Source: Paracoccaceae bacterium
Lineage (GTDB): Bacteria > Pseudomonadota > Alphaproteobacteria > Rhodobacterales > Rhodobacteraceae
NCBI GenBank assembly: GCA_007695345.1
Contig: REDZ01000119.1
Location: 1-32,181, forward strand
Direction: 5' to 3'
Length of the DNA: 32,181 nucleotides
In this document: positions 24,783 to 32,181 of the stretch, piece by piece
Position numbering within the stretch: the stretch's first letter is position 1
Layout of the letters: each line of letters starts with the position of its first letter
Program-made: the position numbers and the translations under genes
Notes under the pieces: generated by a model
The model's database searches: none
What the model was told of the DNA's origin: nothing
The model's input: the letters and a program-made list of their open reading frames with translations, nothing else

Positions 24783-25550
24783 ATGCCTCTCGAGATGCGG
24801 GTCATCCCATGTCTGCGCGACAATTATGCCTATTTGCTGCGCGACCCCGAAAGCGGGCGTGTCGCCGTGGTCGATGTACCCGACGCCGAGCCCGTGCGCA
24901 GCGCGCTGGATGCCGAGGGCTGGGCGCTGACCGACATCCTGATTACCCACCACCATGACGACCATATCGCCGGGGTGCCAGAGCTGCGCGCAGAAAGCGG
25001 CGCGAAGGTCTGGGGCGCCGCGCAGGATGCCGAACGTCTGCCGCTGCTGGACCATGCGCTGTCGCCGGGCGATTCGGTCGCGCTGGGCACCCAGATGGCC
25101 GAGGTCATCGATGTGCCCGGCCATACGATCGGCCATATCGCCTTTCACTTTCCCGACAGCCAGCTTGCCTTTACCGCCGACAGCCTGATGGCGCTGGGCT
25201 GCGGGCGGTTGTTCGAGGGCACGCCCGAGCAGATGTGGGCCAGCCTGCAGGCCCTGATGCGCCTGCCTGATGAGACGCGCATCTGCTCCGGCCATGACTA
25301 CAGCAAATCGAACGGGGCCTTTGCCACGCATGTCGATCCCGACAATTCCGCGCTGCAGGCCCGCCTTGCGCAACTGGACAGGGATCGCGGCACAGGCGCG
25401 CCCATGGCGGTCGCAACGCTGGCGCAGGAGAAGGCGACCAACCCTTTTCTTCGCGCCGGTGAAGACTATCTAAAGGACGCGCATGGTATGAAAGGGGCGT
25501 CCGATCTGGCCATGTTCACCCATCTGCGCAGCCTCAAGGACACGTTCTGA
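24783..25550 (+). CDS. gloB: Hydroxyacylglutathione hydrolase (glyoxalase II)
   Basis: Hydrolyses S-lactoylglutathione to lactate and glutathione in methylglyoxal detoxification. 255-aa metallo-beta-lactamase fold with the metal motif THHHDDH (H56, H58, D60, H61), VPGHTIGHIAFH with the third-site His, FTADSLMALGCGRLFEGTPEQM with the bridging Asp, and SGHDYSKSNGAFA near the C-terminus. The track ORF begins more than 1 kb upstream, through the antisense of the methyltransferase. The ATG at 24783 with AAGGA upstream gives the normal N-terminus MPLEMRVIPCLRDNYAYLL. Confidence 0.94.
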   Translation: MPLEMRVIPCLRDNYAYLLRDPESGRVAVVDVPDAEPVRSALDAEGWALTDILITHHHDDHIAGVPELRAESGAKVWGAAQDAERLPLLDHALSPGDSVALGTQMAEVIDVPGHTIGHIAFHFPDSQLAFTADSLMALGCGRLFEGTPEQMWASLQALMRLPDETRICSGHDYSKSNGAFATHVDPDNSALQARLAQLDRDRGTGAPMAVATLAQEKATNPFLRAGEDYLKDAHGMKGASDLAMFTHLRSLKDTF

Positions 25551-25721
25551 CAGGTCATCGGATGGGCAGACTTCGACTTTCCTTGCCAGAACCCCGGCAT
25601 TCCGGCAGAGTTGAAGAAAAATATCTTGAAGAGCGGTGAATAAAACCGAAGATTAAGATGATGAGGCGACACTGATCCCAGGCCACCGGCCCATGGGTCA
25701 CCAATCACAGGAGCGTCCGAC

Positions 25722-28040
25722 GTGCCAAGTTTCTCTTCAACTCTGGAGCAATCCATTCACGGTGCCCTGGCGCTTGCCAACGCCCGTCGGCACGAATTCG
25801 CAACGCTGGAGCATCTGCTGCTTTCGTTGCTGGACGAACCCGACGCAAGCCGCGTGATGCTGGCCTGCAATGTCGATCTTGATGCGCTGCGCAAGACGCT
25901 GCAGGATTTCGTCGATGACGAACTGGCATCGCTGACCACTGATATCGAAGGGTCAGAGGCCGTGCCGACCGCCGCCTTTCAGCGTGTGATCCAGCGCGCG
26001 GCGATCCATGTCCAAAGCTCCGGCCGCAATGAGGTGACGGGCGCCAATGTGCTGGTCGCCATCTTTGCCGAGCGCGAATCGAATGCGGCCTATTTCCTGC
26101 AGGAACAGGACATGACGCGCTATGATGCGGTGAATTTCATCGCGCATGGGGTGGCCAAGAACTCGCAATATTCCGAAAGTCGCCCTGTTTCCGGCGCGGA
26201 AGAGGAAGAGTCCGAAGCGCCCAGGTCCGAGGAAAAGGCCAAGGAAACCGCGCTGGGCAAATATTGCGTCGATCTGAACGCCAAGGCCCGCAAGGGCGAG
26301 GTCGATCCCCTGATCGGTCGCGCCTCGGAAGTGGAGCGCTGTATTCAGGTTCTGTGCCGCCGCCGCAAGAACAACCCGCTTCTGGTGGGCGATCCCGGCG
26401 TGGGCAAGACCGCCATCGCCGAGGGGCTGGCCAAGAAGATCGTCGAAGGGGATACCCCCGAGATTCTGTCGCAGTCCACGATCTATTCGCTGGATATGGG
26501 CGCACTTCTGGCCGGAACGCGCTACCGTGGCGATTTCGAGGAACGGCTGAAATCCGTCGTCCAGGAGCTTGAGGATCACCCCGATGCGGTGCTGTTCATC
26601 GATGAAATCCATACAGTTATCGGTGCGGGTGCCACGTCCGGCGGCGCGATGGATGCATCCAACCTGCTGAAACCTGCCTTGCAGGGTGGCAAGCTGCGCT
26701 GCATGGGCTCGACCACCTTCAAGGAATTCCGCCAGCATTTCGAGAAGGATCGCGCCCTGTCGCGGCGGTTCCAGAAAATCGATGTGGTGGAACCCACCGT
26801 CGAGGATACGGTCAAGATTCTGACAGGACTGAAGCCGTATTTCGAGGAACATCACGAAATCCGCTACACCAATGACGCGGTCAAGGCGGCGGTCGAACTG
26901 TCGGCGCGTTACATCAATGACCGCAAACTGCCCGACAAGGCCATCGATGTGATTGACGAGGCCGGGGCCGCGCAACATCTGCTGCCCGAATCAAAGCGGC
27001 GCAAGACCATCAGCCCCAAGGAAATCGAGGCCGTTGTCGCCAAGATCGCCCGCATCCCGCCGAAAAGCGTGTCCAAGGACGATTCGGAAATGCTGCGCGA
27101 TCTGGAATCGACCCTCAAACGGGTGGTCTTCGGTCAGGAATCCGCAATCGTGGCGCTATCCTCGGCGATCAAGCTGGCGCGCGCCGGTCTGCGCGAGCCC
27201 GAAAAGCCCATCGGCAACTACCTGTTCGCCGGGCCGACCGGTGTCGGCAAGACCGAGGTCGCCAAGCAACTGGCCGACACGATGGGGGTGGAACTGCTGC
27301 GGTTCGACATGTCCGAATACATGGAAAAACATGCTGTCAGCCGCCTGATCGGCGCGCCTCCGGGCTATGTGGGCTTCGATCAGGGCGGTCTGCTGACCGA
27401 TGGTGTGGACCAGCACCCGCATTGCGTGCTGCTGCTGGACGAGATCGAAAAGGCGCATCCGGATGTCTATAACATCCTGCTGCAGGTCATGGATCATGGC
27501 CAGCTGACTGATCACAATGGCCGCACCGTCAATTTCCGCAATGTCATCCTGATCATGACGTCGAATGCGGGTGCGACCGAACAGGCCAAAGCGGCCATCG
27601 GCTTTGGCCGCGACCGGCGCGAGGGCGAGGATACCGCCGCGATCGAGCGGACCTTCACGCCCGAATTCCGCAACCGTCTGGATGCAGTGATCAGCTTCTC
27701 GCCGCTGCCGAAATCGGTCATTTCGCGCGTGGTCGAAAAGTTCGTTCTGCAGCTTGAGGCGCAGTTGATGGATCGCAATGTGACCATTGAACTGAGCCAG
27801 GAGGCTGCCGACTGGCTGGGCGAACGCGGTTATGATGACAAGATGGGCGCGCGCCCGCTGGCCCGCGTCATTCAGGAGCACATCAAAAAGCCACTGGCCG
27901 AGGAATTGCTGTTCGGCAAGCTGTCCAAGGGCGGGGTCGTGCGCGTGCATGTGCGCGATGATGCGCTGGTCTTTGACATCGAAGGGCCTGACGCCAAGCG
28001 TATATCGGGCAACAAGCCCCCGCTGCTGACCGCCGACTGA
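25722..28040 (+). CDS. clpA: ATP-dependent Clp protease ATPase subunit ClpA (GTG start)
   Basis: AAA+ unfoldase that feeds substrates to ClpP and, with ClpS, degrades N-degron proteins. 772 aa: Clp N domain (1 to about 145), an acidic linker ([16 protein letters not shown], about 160-175), AAA-1 with Walker A GDPGVGKT (223-230) and Walker B VLFIDEIH (290-297), AAA-2 with GPTGVGKT (504-511) and LLLDEIEK (570-577). IGFGR at 627-631 is the ClpP-docking loop, which separates ClpA from ClpB. The GTG at 25722 has AGGAG nine bases upstream and begins [16 protein letters not shown] as the family does. clpS, which often precedes clpA, is not in the 171-bp gap upstream. A strong terminator follows. Confidence 0.97.
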   Translation: MPSFSSTLEQSIHGALALANARRHEFATLEHLLLSLLDEPDASRVMLACNVDLDALRKTLQDFVDDELASLTTDIEGSEAVPTAAFQRVIQRAAIHVQSSGRNEVTGANVLVAIFAERESNAAYFLQEQDMTRYDAVNFIAHGVAKNSQYSESRPVSGAEEEESEAPRSEEKAKETALGKYCVDLNAKARKGEVDPLIGRASEVERCIQVLCRRRKNNPLLVGDPGVGKTAIAEGLAKKIVEGDTPEILSQSTIYSLDMGALLAGTRYRGDFEERLKSVVQELEDHPDAVLFIDEIHTVIGAGATSGGAMDASNLLKPALQGGKLRCMGSTTFKEFRQHFEKDRALSRRFQKIDVVEPTVEDTVKILTGLKPYFEEHHEIRYTNDAVKAAVELSARYINDRKLPDKAIDVIDEAGAAQHLLPESKRRKTISPKEIEAVVAKIARIPPKSVSKDDSEMLRDLESTLKRVVFGQESAIVALSSAIKLARAGLREPEKPIGNYLFAGPTGVGKTEVAKQLADTMGVELLRFDMSEYMEKHAVSRLIGAPPGYVGFDQGGLLTDGVDQHPHCVLLLDEIEKAHPDVYNILLQVMDHGQLTDHNGRTVNFRNVILIMTSNAGATEQAKAAIGFGRDRREGEDTAAIERTFTPEFRNRLDAVISFSPLPKSVISRVVEKFVLQLEAQLMDRNVTIELSQEAADWLGERGYDDKMGARPLARVIQEHIKKPLAEELLFGKLSKGGVVRVHVRDDALVFDIEGPDAKRISGNKPPLLTAD

Positions 28041-28068
28041 CCCGGCAGCACAGCAGCCCGACCTGTCA

Positions 28069-28110
28069 CGCGGCGCCCATGACCCCCGTCAGGGCGCCGC
28101 GTTTCGTTTT
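28069..28110 (+). terminator. Rho-independent terminator of clpA
   Basis: CGCGGCGCCC pairs with GGGCGCCGCG, and inside it TGAC pairs with GTCA around CCCC, with one unpaired A between the two stems. GTTTCGTTTT follows. It sits 28 bases after the clpA stop. Confidence 0.92.
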
Positions 28111-28127
28111 GCCAAGGGCATGATCCC

Positions 28128-28904
28128 ATGCTGATCCCCATTCGCGACCACAACCCATCAACGCGGCGTCCGTATGTGACCTATGCGCTGCTGGCCGCGA
28201 ATGTGATCATTTTCGCGCTGTATTCTCCCTTGTTTTCAGATGATTACGCGCTGATGCGCTTTTTTCAGCAATGGGGAATGCTGCCCGCCCGGCTAAGTTA
28301 TGGCGAGGGACATGTCACGCTGCTGACGCATCAGTTCCTGCATGGCGATCTGATCCATCTGGGCTCCAACATGCTGTTTCTGTGGATTTTCGGCAATAAT
28401 GTCGAGGATGTCTGGGGCCACTGGAAATTTCTGGGCTTCTACCTGTTGTGCGGGCTGGCCGCTGCTGCGCTGCAATACACGACAGAGCCCGACTCCGTGA
28501 TCCCGATGGTGGGCGCGTCGGGCGCGATTGCCGGTGTGCTGGGCGGGTATCTGCTGCTCTATCCACGGGCGCGGGTCGATATGTTCCTGTTCCTGATCGT
28601 GATTTTCCGAATCATTCCGATCCCGGCCTGGCTGGTGCTGGGGGGCTGGTTCGTACTGCAGGTTCTGGGCGGGCTGAGCGTGCCTGCGGGTGAGGCGGGC
28701 GTGGCCTACTGGGCGCATGCGGGCGGGTTTGTGGCTGGCGTGCTGCTATGCTGGCCGGTCTGGCAGCGGCTGGGCGGGCGGGCTTATTGGGCCATGCATG
28801 ACGGCCACCCGCCCAACCCCGAGGCAAAATATCAATTCACCCGCTCGCGCGTGCCCAAAGTGCAGCGCAAGCGCCGCTTTCAACCCAGCCCCTGGCGTCG
28901 CTGA
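28128..28904 (+). CDS. Rhomboid-family intramembrane serine protease
   Basis: 258-aa polytopic membrane protein with six or seven helices. The catalytic pair is Ser131 in GASGAIAG and His197 in YWAHAGGF. The region HQFLHGDLIHLGSNMLFLWIFGNNVED is the rhomboid L1/TM2 segment with the oxyanion His/Asn. The C-terminal tail (about 218-258) is cytoplasmic and basic (RSRVPKVQRKRRFQPSPWRR). Rhomboids cleave transmembrane substrates within the bilayer; the target here is unknown. The start at 28128 has AAGGG upstream. It follows the clpA terminator, so it is likely a separate unit, perhaps with the DMT gene 65 bases downstream. Confidence 0.92.
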   Translation: MLIPIRDHNPSTRRPYVTYALLAANVIIFALYSPLFSDDYALMRFFQQWGMLPARLSYGEGHVTLLTHQFLHGDLIHLGSNMLFLWIFGNNVEDVWGHWKFLGFYLLCGLAAAALQYTTEPDSVIPMVGASGAIAGVLGGYLLLYPRARVDMFLFLIVIFRIIPIPAWLVLGGWFVLQVLGGLSVPAGEAGVAYWAHAGGFVAGVLLCWPVWQRLGGRAYWAMHDGHPPNPEAKYQFTRSRVPKVQRKRRFQPSPWRR

Positions 28905-28940
28905 GCCGCGATCCGGGCTGTGTGCGCCCATGGGCTGGAC

Positions 28941-28959
28941 GCCCCGTGCCCTGCGGGGC
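28941..28959 (+). other. Small hairpin in the leader of the DMT transporter gene
   Basis: GCCCCG and CGGGGC pair around a 7-base loop, ending 10 bases before the ATG at 28970. It may mask the ribosome binding region. No clear Shine-Dalgarno sequence other than GACGGG is seen next to it. Confidence 0.3.
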
Positions 28960-28969
28960 ATGACGGGTC

Positions 28970-29869
28970 ATGGAACTCTGGATCATCCTCTCGATCACCG
29001 CTGCCGCGTTTCAGACGCTGCGCTTCATGCTGCAGAAACATCTCAGCATGGGGACGCTGAGCGCGGGTGGTGCAACGCTCGCGCGGTTCTTCTACGCCGT
29101 GCCCTTTGTCGTGCCACTGGCACTTGGGGTTAGCCTGCTGGGCAGCGGTTGGCCCGCGCTGACACCCATGTTCTGGGTCTATGCCGTGATCGGGGGGCTG
29201 CTGCAGATCATGGCGACATGGTGTGTCGTGGCGCTGTTTTCCGAACGGAATTTCGCAGTCGGGATCACCTTCAAGAAAACCGAAGTGGTGCAGACTGCGA
29301 TTGTGGGCTTCGTCATCCTGGGTGACCGGATTTCGGCGCCGGGGTGGGCGGCGATCCTGCTGGGGCTGGTGGGGGTGCTGGTGCTGTCGGACACGCCGGG
29401 GCTGGCGGGGCGCTGGTGGCAGCGGCTGGGCAGCCGGGCGACTGTGCTGGGCATCGCATCAGGCGCGTGTTTCGCGATCTCCGCCGTCGGCTATCGCGGT
29501 GCCACGCTGCAGGTCGCGAGCGATGACGCGGTGCTGCGCGCGCTGGTGACCCTATGCGTCGTGACCGTCATGCAGACAGCGGCCCTGTCGCTATGGCTGC
29601 ACTGGCGCGAACCCAAGGAGCTGGCGCGCGTGCTGGCCGCGCGGCGGCAGGCGGTCTGGATGGGGCTGGTCGGCATGGCGGGCAGCCTGTGCTGGTTCAC
29701 GGCCTTTACCTTGCAGAACGCCGCACTGGTCTTTGCGGTCGGGCAGGTCGAGGTGATCTTTTCCATCCTCGCTGCCGTGCTGGTCTTTGGCGAGCGGATC
29801 ACCGCGCGCGAAGGGGTCGCGATCGGGCTGATCACCCTCTCGGTGATCGCAATTGTCATGTTTCGCTAG
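28970..29869 (+). CDS. DMT-superfamily (EamA) transporter
   Basis: 299-aa inner-membrane protein with about ten helices in two EamA repeats. It starts MELWIILSITAAAFQTLRFMLQKHL, and the repeat-typical segments are ATWCVVALFSERNFAVGITFKKTEVVQTAIVGFVILGDRI (first half) and FTLQNAALVFAVGQVEVIFSILAAVLVFGERITAREGVAIGLITLSVIAIVMF (second half). The paired GDRI and GERI loops are the usual DMT hallmark. These proteins export or import small metabolites; the substrate cannot be read. It is convergent with the ABC ATPase gene, with 19 bases between them and no terminator hairpin. Confidence 0.9.
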   Translation: MELWIILSITAAAFQTLRFMLQKHLSMGTLSAGGATLARFFYAVPFVVPLALGVSLLGSGWPALTPMFWVYAVIGGLLQIMATWCVVALFSERNFAVGITFKKTEVVQTAIVGFVILGDRISAPGWAAILLGLVGVLVLSDTPGLAGRWWQRLGSRATVLGIASGACFAISAVGYRGATLQVASDDAVLRALVTLCVVTVMQTAALSLWLHWREPKELARVLAARRQAVWMGLVGMAGSLCWFTAFTLQNAALVFAVGQVEVIFSILAAVLVFGERITAREGVAIGLITLSVIAIVMFR

Positions 29870-29888
29870 CACGCGTCGCCAGACGCCC

Positions 29889-30977
29889 TCAGCCCAATGG
29901 CACCACGCAGTCGCAGATGCGCAACCGCACGCGGCTGCCGACCTCGAATGTTGCGCCTGCGCCAGAGATCACTTGCATGCAGCGCTCGCCTTCCTGCACC
30001 CAGTAAAGCTGGTCATGCCCGCGAAATTCGCGCCCCACGACCGAGGCCGGACCGTCCGGGTCCGGTTCCAGCATGATCTGTTCGGGGCGCACCGACAGCG
30101 CCACAGCCCCATTGGCCGCGCGCGACAGGGGCAGGCTGCCGAATTCGGTCAGCGCCACCATCCCCGAGGCGGTGCCGCGCAGGATATTCGAGCGGCCCAT
30201 GAAAGACGCGACAAAAGCCGATACCGGATTGCGATAGATCTCATCAGGTGATCCGATCTGCACCACGCGGCCCTTTTCCATGACGGCAATGCGGTCGGCG
30301 ACGGCCATTGCTTCTTCCTGATCATGAGTCACGAGAATCCCGGCAGAGCCTGCCTCTCGTAACAGGCGGCGCACTTCCTGCCGGGTTTCGACCCGCATTG
30401 CGGCATCGAGGTTCGAAAAGGGTTCGTCCATCAGCACAAGCGGCGGCGCGCCCGCCAGCGTGCGTGCCAGCGCCACACGCTGCTGTTGCCCGCCCGAAAG
30501 TTCATGTGGTTTGCGTCCCTCCAGGCCTGAAAGACCGACCAGGGCAAGCATGGCGTGCGCGCGGGCATCGGCGTCGGAGCGGCTGAGCTTGCGCAGGCCG
30601 AATTTGACATTGTCCAGAACGCGCAGATGCGGAAACAGCGCGTAGTCCTGGAACACGAACCCGATGCCGCGCGCCTCGGGCGGCAGGTGCGTGATGTCGT
30701 GCCCGCGCAGCAGGATGCGCCCTTCATCCGGGGTCTCGAACCCGCCGATCATGCGCAATGTCGTGGTCTTGCCACAGCCCGAGGGGCCCAGCAGCGCCAG
30801 CATCTCGCCTTCGCACAGATCAAAGCTGACCCGTTCGACGGCCGGTGCGTCACCCGCGTGAAACACACGGCGCAGGCGCTGAACATCCAGAAGCGTTTCG
30901 GTTCGCTTGGGGCGAAACCCCAGCGGCGTGGCCTCGGCGGGCATTTTGAAGGTCAGGGTCTTGGCGGCTTCGTTCAT
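29889..30977 (-). CDS. FbpC/PotA-type ABC transporter ATP-binding protein (orphan)
   Basis: 362-aa ATPase of the carbohydrate/iron/polyamine importer group: Walker A GPSGCGKT (64-71), Q-loop FVFQDYALFPHL (Gln110), signature LSGGQQQRVALAR (160-172), Walker B VLMDEP (181-186), H-loop LVTHDQEEAM, then a C-terminal TOBE-like domain. The signature and DNVKFGLRKL resemble ferric-iron FbpC, but spermidine/putrescine or phosphonate importers are possible. About 28 residues precede the ABC domain, more than is usual. No permease or binding protein is adjacent, so the partner genes must be elsewhere or the ATPase serves another system. The ATG at 30977 is the only start that keeps the ABC fold; a weak RBS lies before it. 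Confidence 0.88.
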   Translation of the reverse strand: MNEAAKTLTFKMPAEATPLGFRPKRTETLLDVQRLRRVFHAGDAPAVERVSFDLCEGEMLALLGPSGCGKTTTLRMIGGFETPDEGRILLRGHDITHLPPEARGIGFVFQDYALFPHLRVLDNVKFGLRKLSRSDADARAHAMLALVGLSGLEGRKPHELSGGQQQRVALARTLAGAPPLVLMDEPFSNLDAAMRVETRQEVRRLLREAGSAGILVTHDQEEAMAVADRIAVMEKGRVVQIGSPDEIYRNPVSAFVASFMGRSNILRGTASGMVALTEFGSLPLSRAANGAVALSVRPEQIMLEPDPDGPASVVGREFRGHDQLYWVQEGERCMQVISGAGATFEVGSRVRLRICDCVVPLG

Positions 30978-31090
30978 GCTGTAATCCGAGTGTTTCCGTC
31001 GGTGTTCTTTTCATGACGCAAAACCATGCGCACGAAAAGAGCCGAAAGGCGAGAACCCATGTGTGGCGGAGCGCTGCTTTCGTCTGCATG

Positions 31091-31108
31091 CTCGCACATA
31101 GGTGCGAG
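31091..31108. repeat. Inverted repeat CTCGCAC-N4-GTGCGAG
   Basis: Perfect 7-bp arms around ATAG, about 114 bases upstream of the ABC ATPase start. It could be an operator or an mRNA hairpin. Adjacent TTGTGATC on the minus strand might form part of a promoter, but no convincing -10 follows. Confidence 0.4.
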
Positions 31109-31125
31109 ATCACAATACGCAACAC

Positions 31126-31145
31126 AGGTCGGAACCTGACAGGTT
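31126..31145. promoter_or_regulatory. Cluster of CAGGT/ACCTG half-sites
   Basis: CAGGT-CGGA-ACCTG is immediately followed by the overlapping AACCTG-A-CAGGTT, so three half-sites alternate in 20 bases and form two nested palindromes. This looks like a binding site for a dimeric regulator shared by the divergent genes. The regulator is not identified. Confidence 0.35.
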
Positions 31146-31305
31146 GGGGGGCAACAAGCCGACGGGCGGTCTTTCCTCGCGATCGTGATCGGCAGGTCCG
31201 CAGGTCGATACGCTCTGCAGGATCGGCCGGCATCACATTTAGCAAGGATACACGCGTTCCGACCGGGTCGCGCCACGCCCTATCCTGGCCGACGGGCGAC
31301 AGGGA

Positions 31306-31340
31306 TTGCCCATCGCCCCCGCTGTCGCGCATACTGCGCG
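31306..31340 (+). promoter_or_regulatory. Candidate deoC promoter with overlapping palindrome
   Basis: TTGCCC (31306-31311) and CATACT (31330-31335) are 18 bases apart. The perfect inverted repeat CGCGCA-TAC-TGCGCG (31326-31340) covers the -10 box, which would suit an operator. It is 25 bases before the deoC ATG. Confidence 0.35.
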
Positions 31341-31364
31341 CAAGACTTTCTGCAAAGGCCCCCA

Positions 31365-32181
31365 ATGACATATCCCCGCAACCCCGGCGCGCCGCTTGAT
31401 GTCGCGCTTTTCGCGCCGGTGAACCGCCCTGCAACCGAACGCCGCGCGGCCTCGCTGGTGGCGCGCCGCTCGATCAAGGGCGCGCATCAGGCGGCATGGC
31501 TGCTGAATGCCATCGCCTGCATGGACCTGACGACGCTTGCGGGCGATGACACGCCCGACCGGGTGCGCCGCCTTTGTGCGAAAGCGCGCCGCCCCCTGTC
31601 GGATGAGATCGTGGCCGGGCTGGGGCTGGACACGATGCCGCAGTTGGGCGCAATCTGCGTCTATCCCACCATGGTCGCGACCGCCGTTGCTGCGCTGGAC
31701 GGCTCGGGCATCCCTGTCGCCTCGGTCGCGACCGGGTTTCCGGCGGGGCTGATGCCGCTGGACCTGCGGCTGGCCGAAATCCGCTATGCGGTGGATCAGG
31801 GCGCGCGGGAAATCGACATCGTCATAACCCGCGCGCATGTGCTGGGCGGCGACTGGGCCGCGCTTTATGACGAGGTCGCCGCCATGCGCGAAGCCTGTGG
31901 CGATGCGCATCTGAAAGCGATTCTGGCCACCGGCGATCTGCAGACGCTGCGCAATGTGCAGGCGGCGTCCATCGTGGCGATGCAGGCGGGCGCGGATTTC
32001 ATAAAGACCTCGACCGGCAAGGAAGGGGTGAACGCGACCTTGCCCGTGGGCCTGACCATGTGCCGCGCCATCCGCGCCTATCGCGCGGCAACGGGCCATA
32101 TCGTGGGGTTCAAACCCGCAGGCGGAATGAAAACGGCCAGGGATGCCCTGAACTGGCAGGTGCTGATGCGCGAGGAACTGG
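31365..32181 (+). CDS. deoC: Deoxyribose-phosphate aldolase, 3' end outside window
   Basis: Cleaves 2-deoxyribose-5-phosphate to glyceraldehyde-3-phosphate and acetaldehyde in deoxynucleoside catabolism. The ORF track lacks it because it runs off the right edge; I translated it from ATG at 31365 (AAAGG upstream) and obtained 272 codons without a stop. The product starts MTYPRNPGAPLDVALFAPVN and shows ICVYPTMVATA, EIDIVI (Asp151), DFIKTSTGKEG with Schiff-base Lys214, and GFKPAGGMKT with Lys250. The ~60-residue stretch before the barrel places it in the longer DERA subgroup, expected near 330 aa. Confidence 0.93.
   Translation, partial: MTYPRNPGAPLDVALFAPVNRPATERRAASLVARRSIKGAHQAAWLLNAIACMDLTTLAGDDTPDRVRRLCAKARRPLSDEIVAGLGLDTMPQLGAICVYPTMVATAVAALDGSGIPVASVATGFPAGLMPLDLRLAEIRYAVDQGAREIDIVITRAHVLGGDWAALYDEVAAMREACGDAHLKAILATGDLQTLRNVQAASIVAMQAGADFIKTSTGKEGVNATLPVGLTMCRAIRAYRAATGHIVGFKPAGGMKTARDALNWQVLMREEL

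Larger units (their letters stand above)
30978..31364. other. 387-bp intergenic region between ABC ATPase and deoC
   Basis: No convincing gene is seen. The two track ORFs here are Arg-rich or composed of antisense sequence. The region holds a 7-bp inverted repeat CTCGCAC-ATAG-GTGCGAG (31091-31108), a cluster of three CAGGT/ACCTG half-sites (31126-31145), and the candidate deoC promoter. It must contain the divergent start signals for both neighbours. Confidence 0.6.

Noticed and set aside
31013-31399. 128-aa plus-strand ORF upstream of deoC
   Set aside because: Arg- and Ser-rich, overlaps deoC in another frame, with no RBS or family resemblance.

Overview
The window is a GC-rich chromosomal segment from an alphaproteobacterium, most likely Rhodobacterales (Rhodobacter/Paracoccus/Roseobacter relatives). 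The main reasons are an F1-only ATP synthase operon (atpHAGDC with no F0 genes beside it), ethylmalonyl-CoA pathway genes placed next to sdhCDA, an FnrL-type box in front of universal stress proteins, and protein sequences such as SdhC and IF-3 that read like those of Rhodobacter and Paracoccus. The genus cannot be fixed from the sequence alone. I see no phage, IS element, integron, CRISPR array, tRNA or rRNA. This is mostly core chromosome, with a few poorly characterised genes embedded in it.

Layout. (1) 5-5565, minus strand: mcl2, nnrU-like, a DUF1737 gene, mch, sdhC, sdhD, sdhA in transcription order; sdhB would lie beyond the left edge. This groups late steps of acetyl-CoA assimilation (mesaconyl-CoA hydration, malyl-CoA hydrolysis) with succinate dehydrogenase. 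(2) 5740-7468, plus: a small exported protein and a class III aminotransferase. (3) 7471-9078: infC on minus with an apparent ATA start and a perfect terminator, then a membrane-anchored, extremely acidic protein on plus with its own terminator. (4) 9085-12628, minus: three tandem UspF-like proteins behind a perfect FNR box, followed by a RamA-type [2Fe-2S]/ASKHA corrinoid-activation protein. (5) 12856-16709, plus: glmU, glmS and an AlkD-like protein, tightly packed. (6) 16764-18708: hisA (minus), then tadA overlapping a ceramidase-family membrane hydrolase (plus), closed by a 14-bp terminator. (7) 18766-23614, minus: atpHAGDC. (8) 23880-25550: a methyltransferase (minus) divergent from gloB (plus). 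(9) 25722-29869, plus: clpA, a rhomboid protease and a DMT exporter. (10) 29889-32181: an orphan FbpC/PotA-like ABC ATPase (minus), a 387-bp gap, and a deoC cut by the right edge.

Many long ORFs in the supplied track (up to 955 aa) are antisense shadows of GC-rich genes. Several real genes start inside a longer track ORF (mcl2, DUF1737, aminotransferase, gloB, atpH) or were truncated by it (infC, deoC); their starts were re-chosen here from ribosome binding sites and family N-termini. The least explained items are a helically phased trio of TGTGATCACA-like palindromes upstream of sdhC, the 175-residue stretch without any basic residue in the acidic protein, and the ceramidase-like enzyme with intact CREST-family metal/catalytic spacing.
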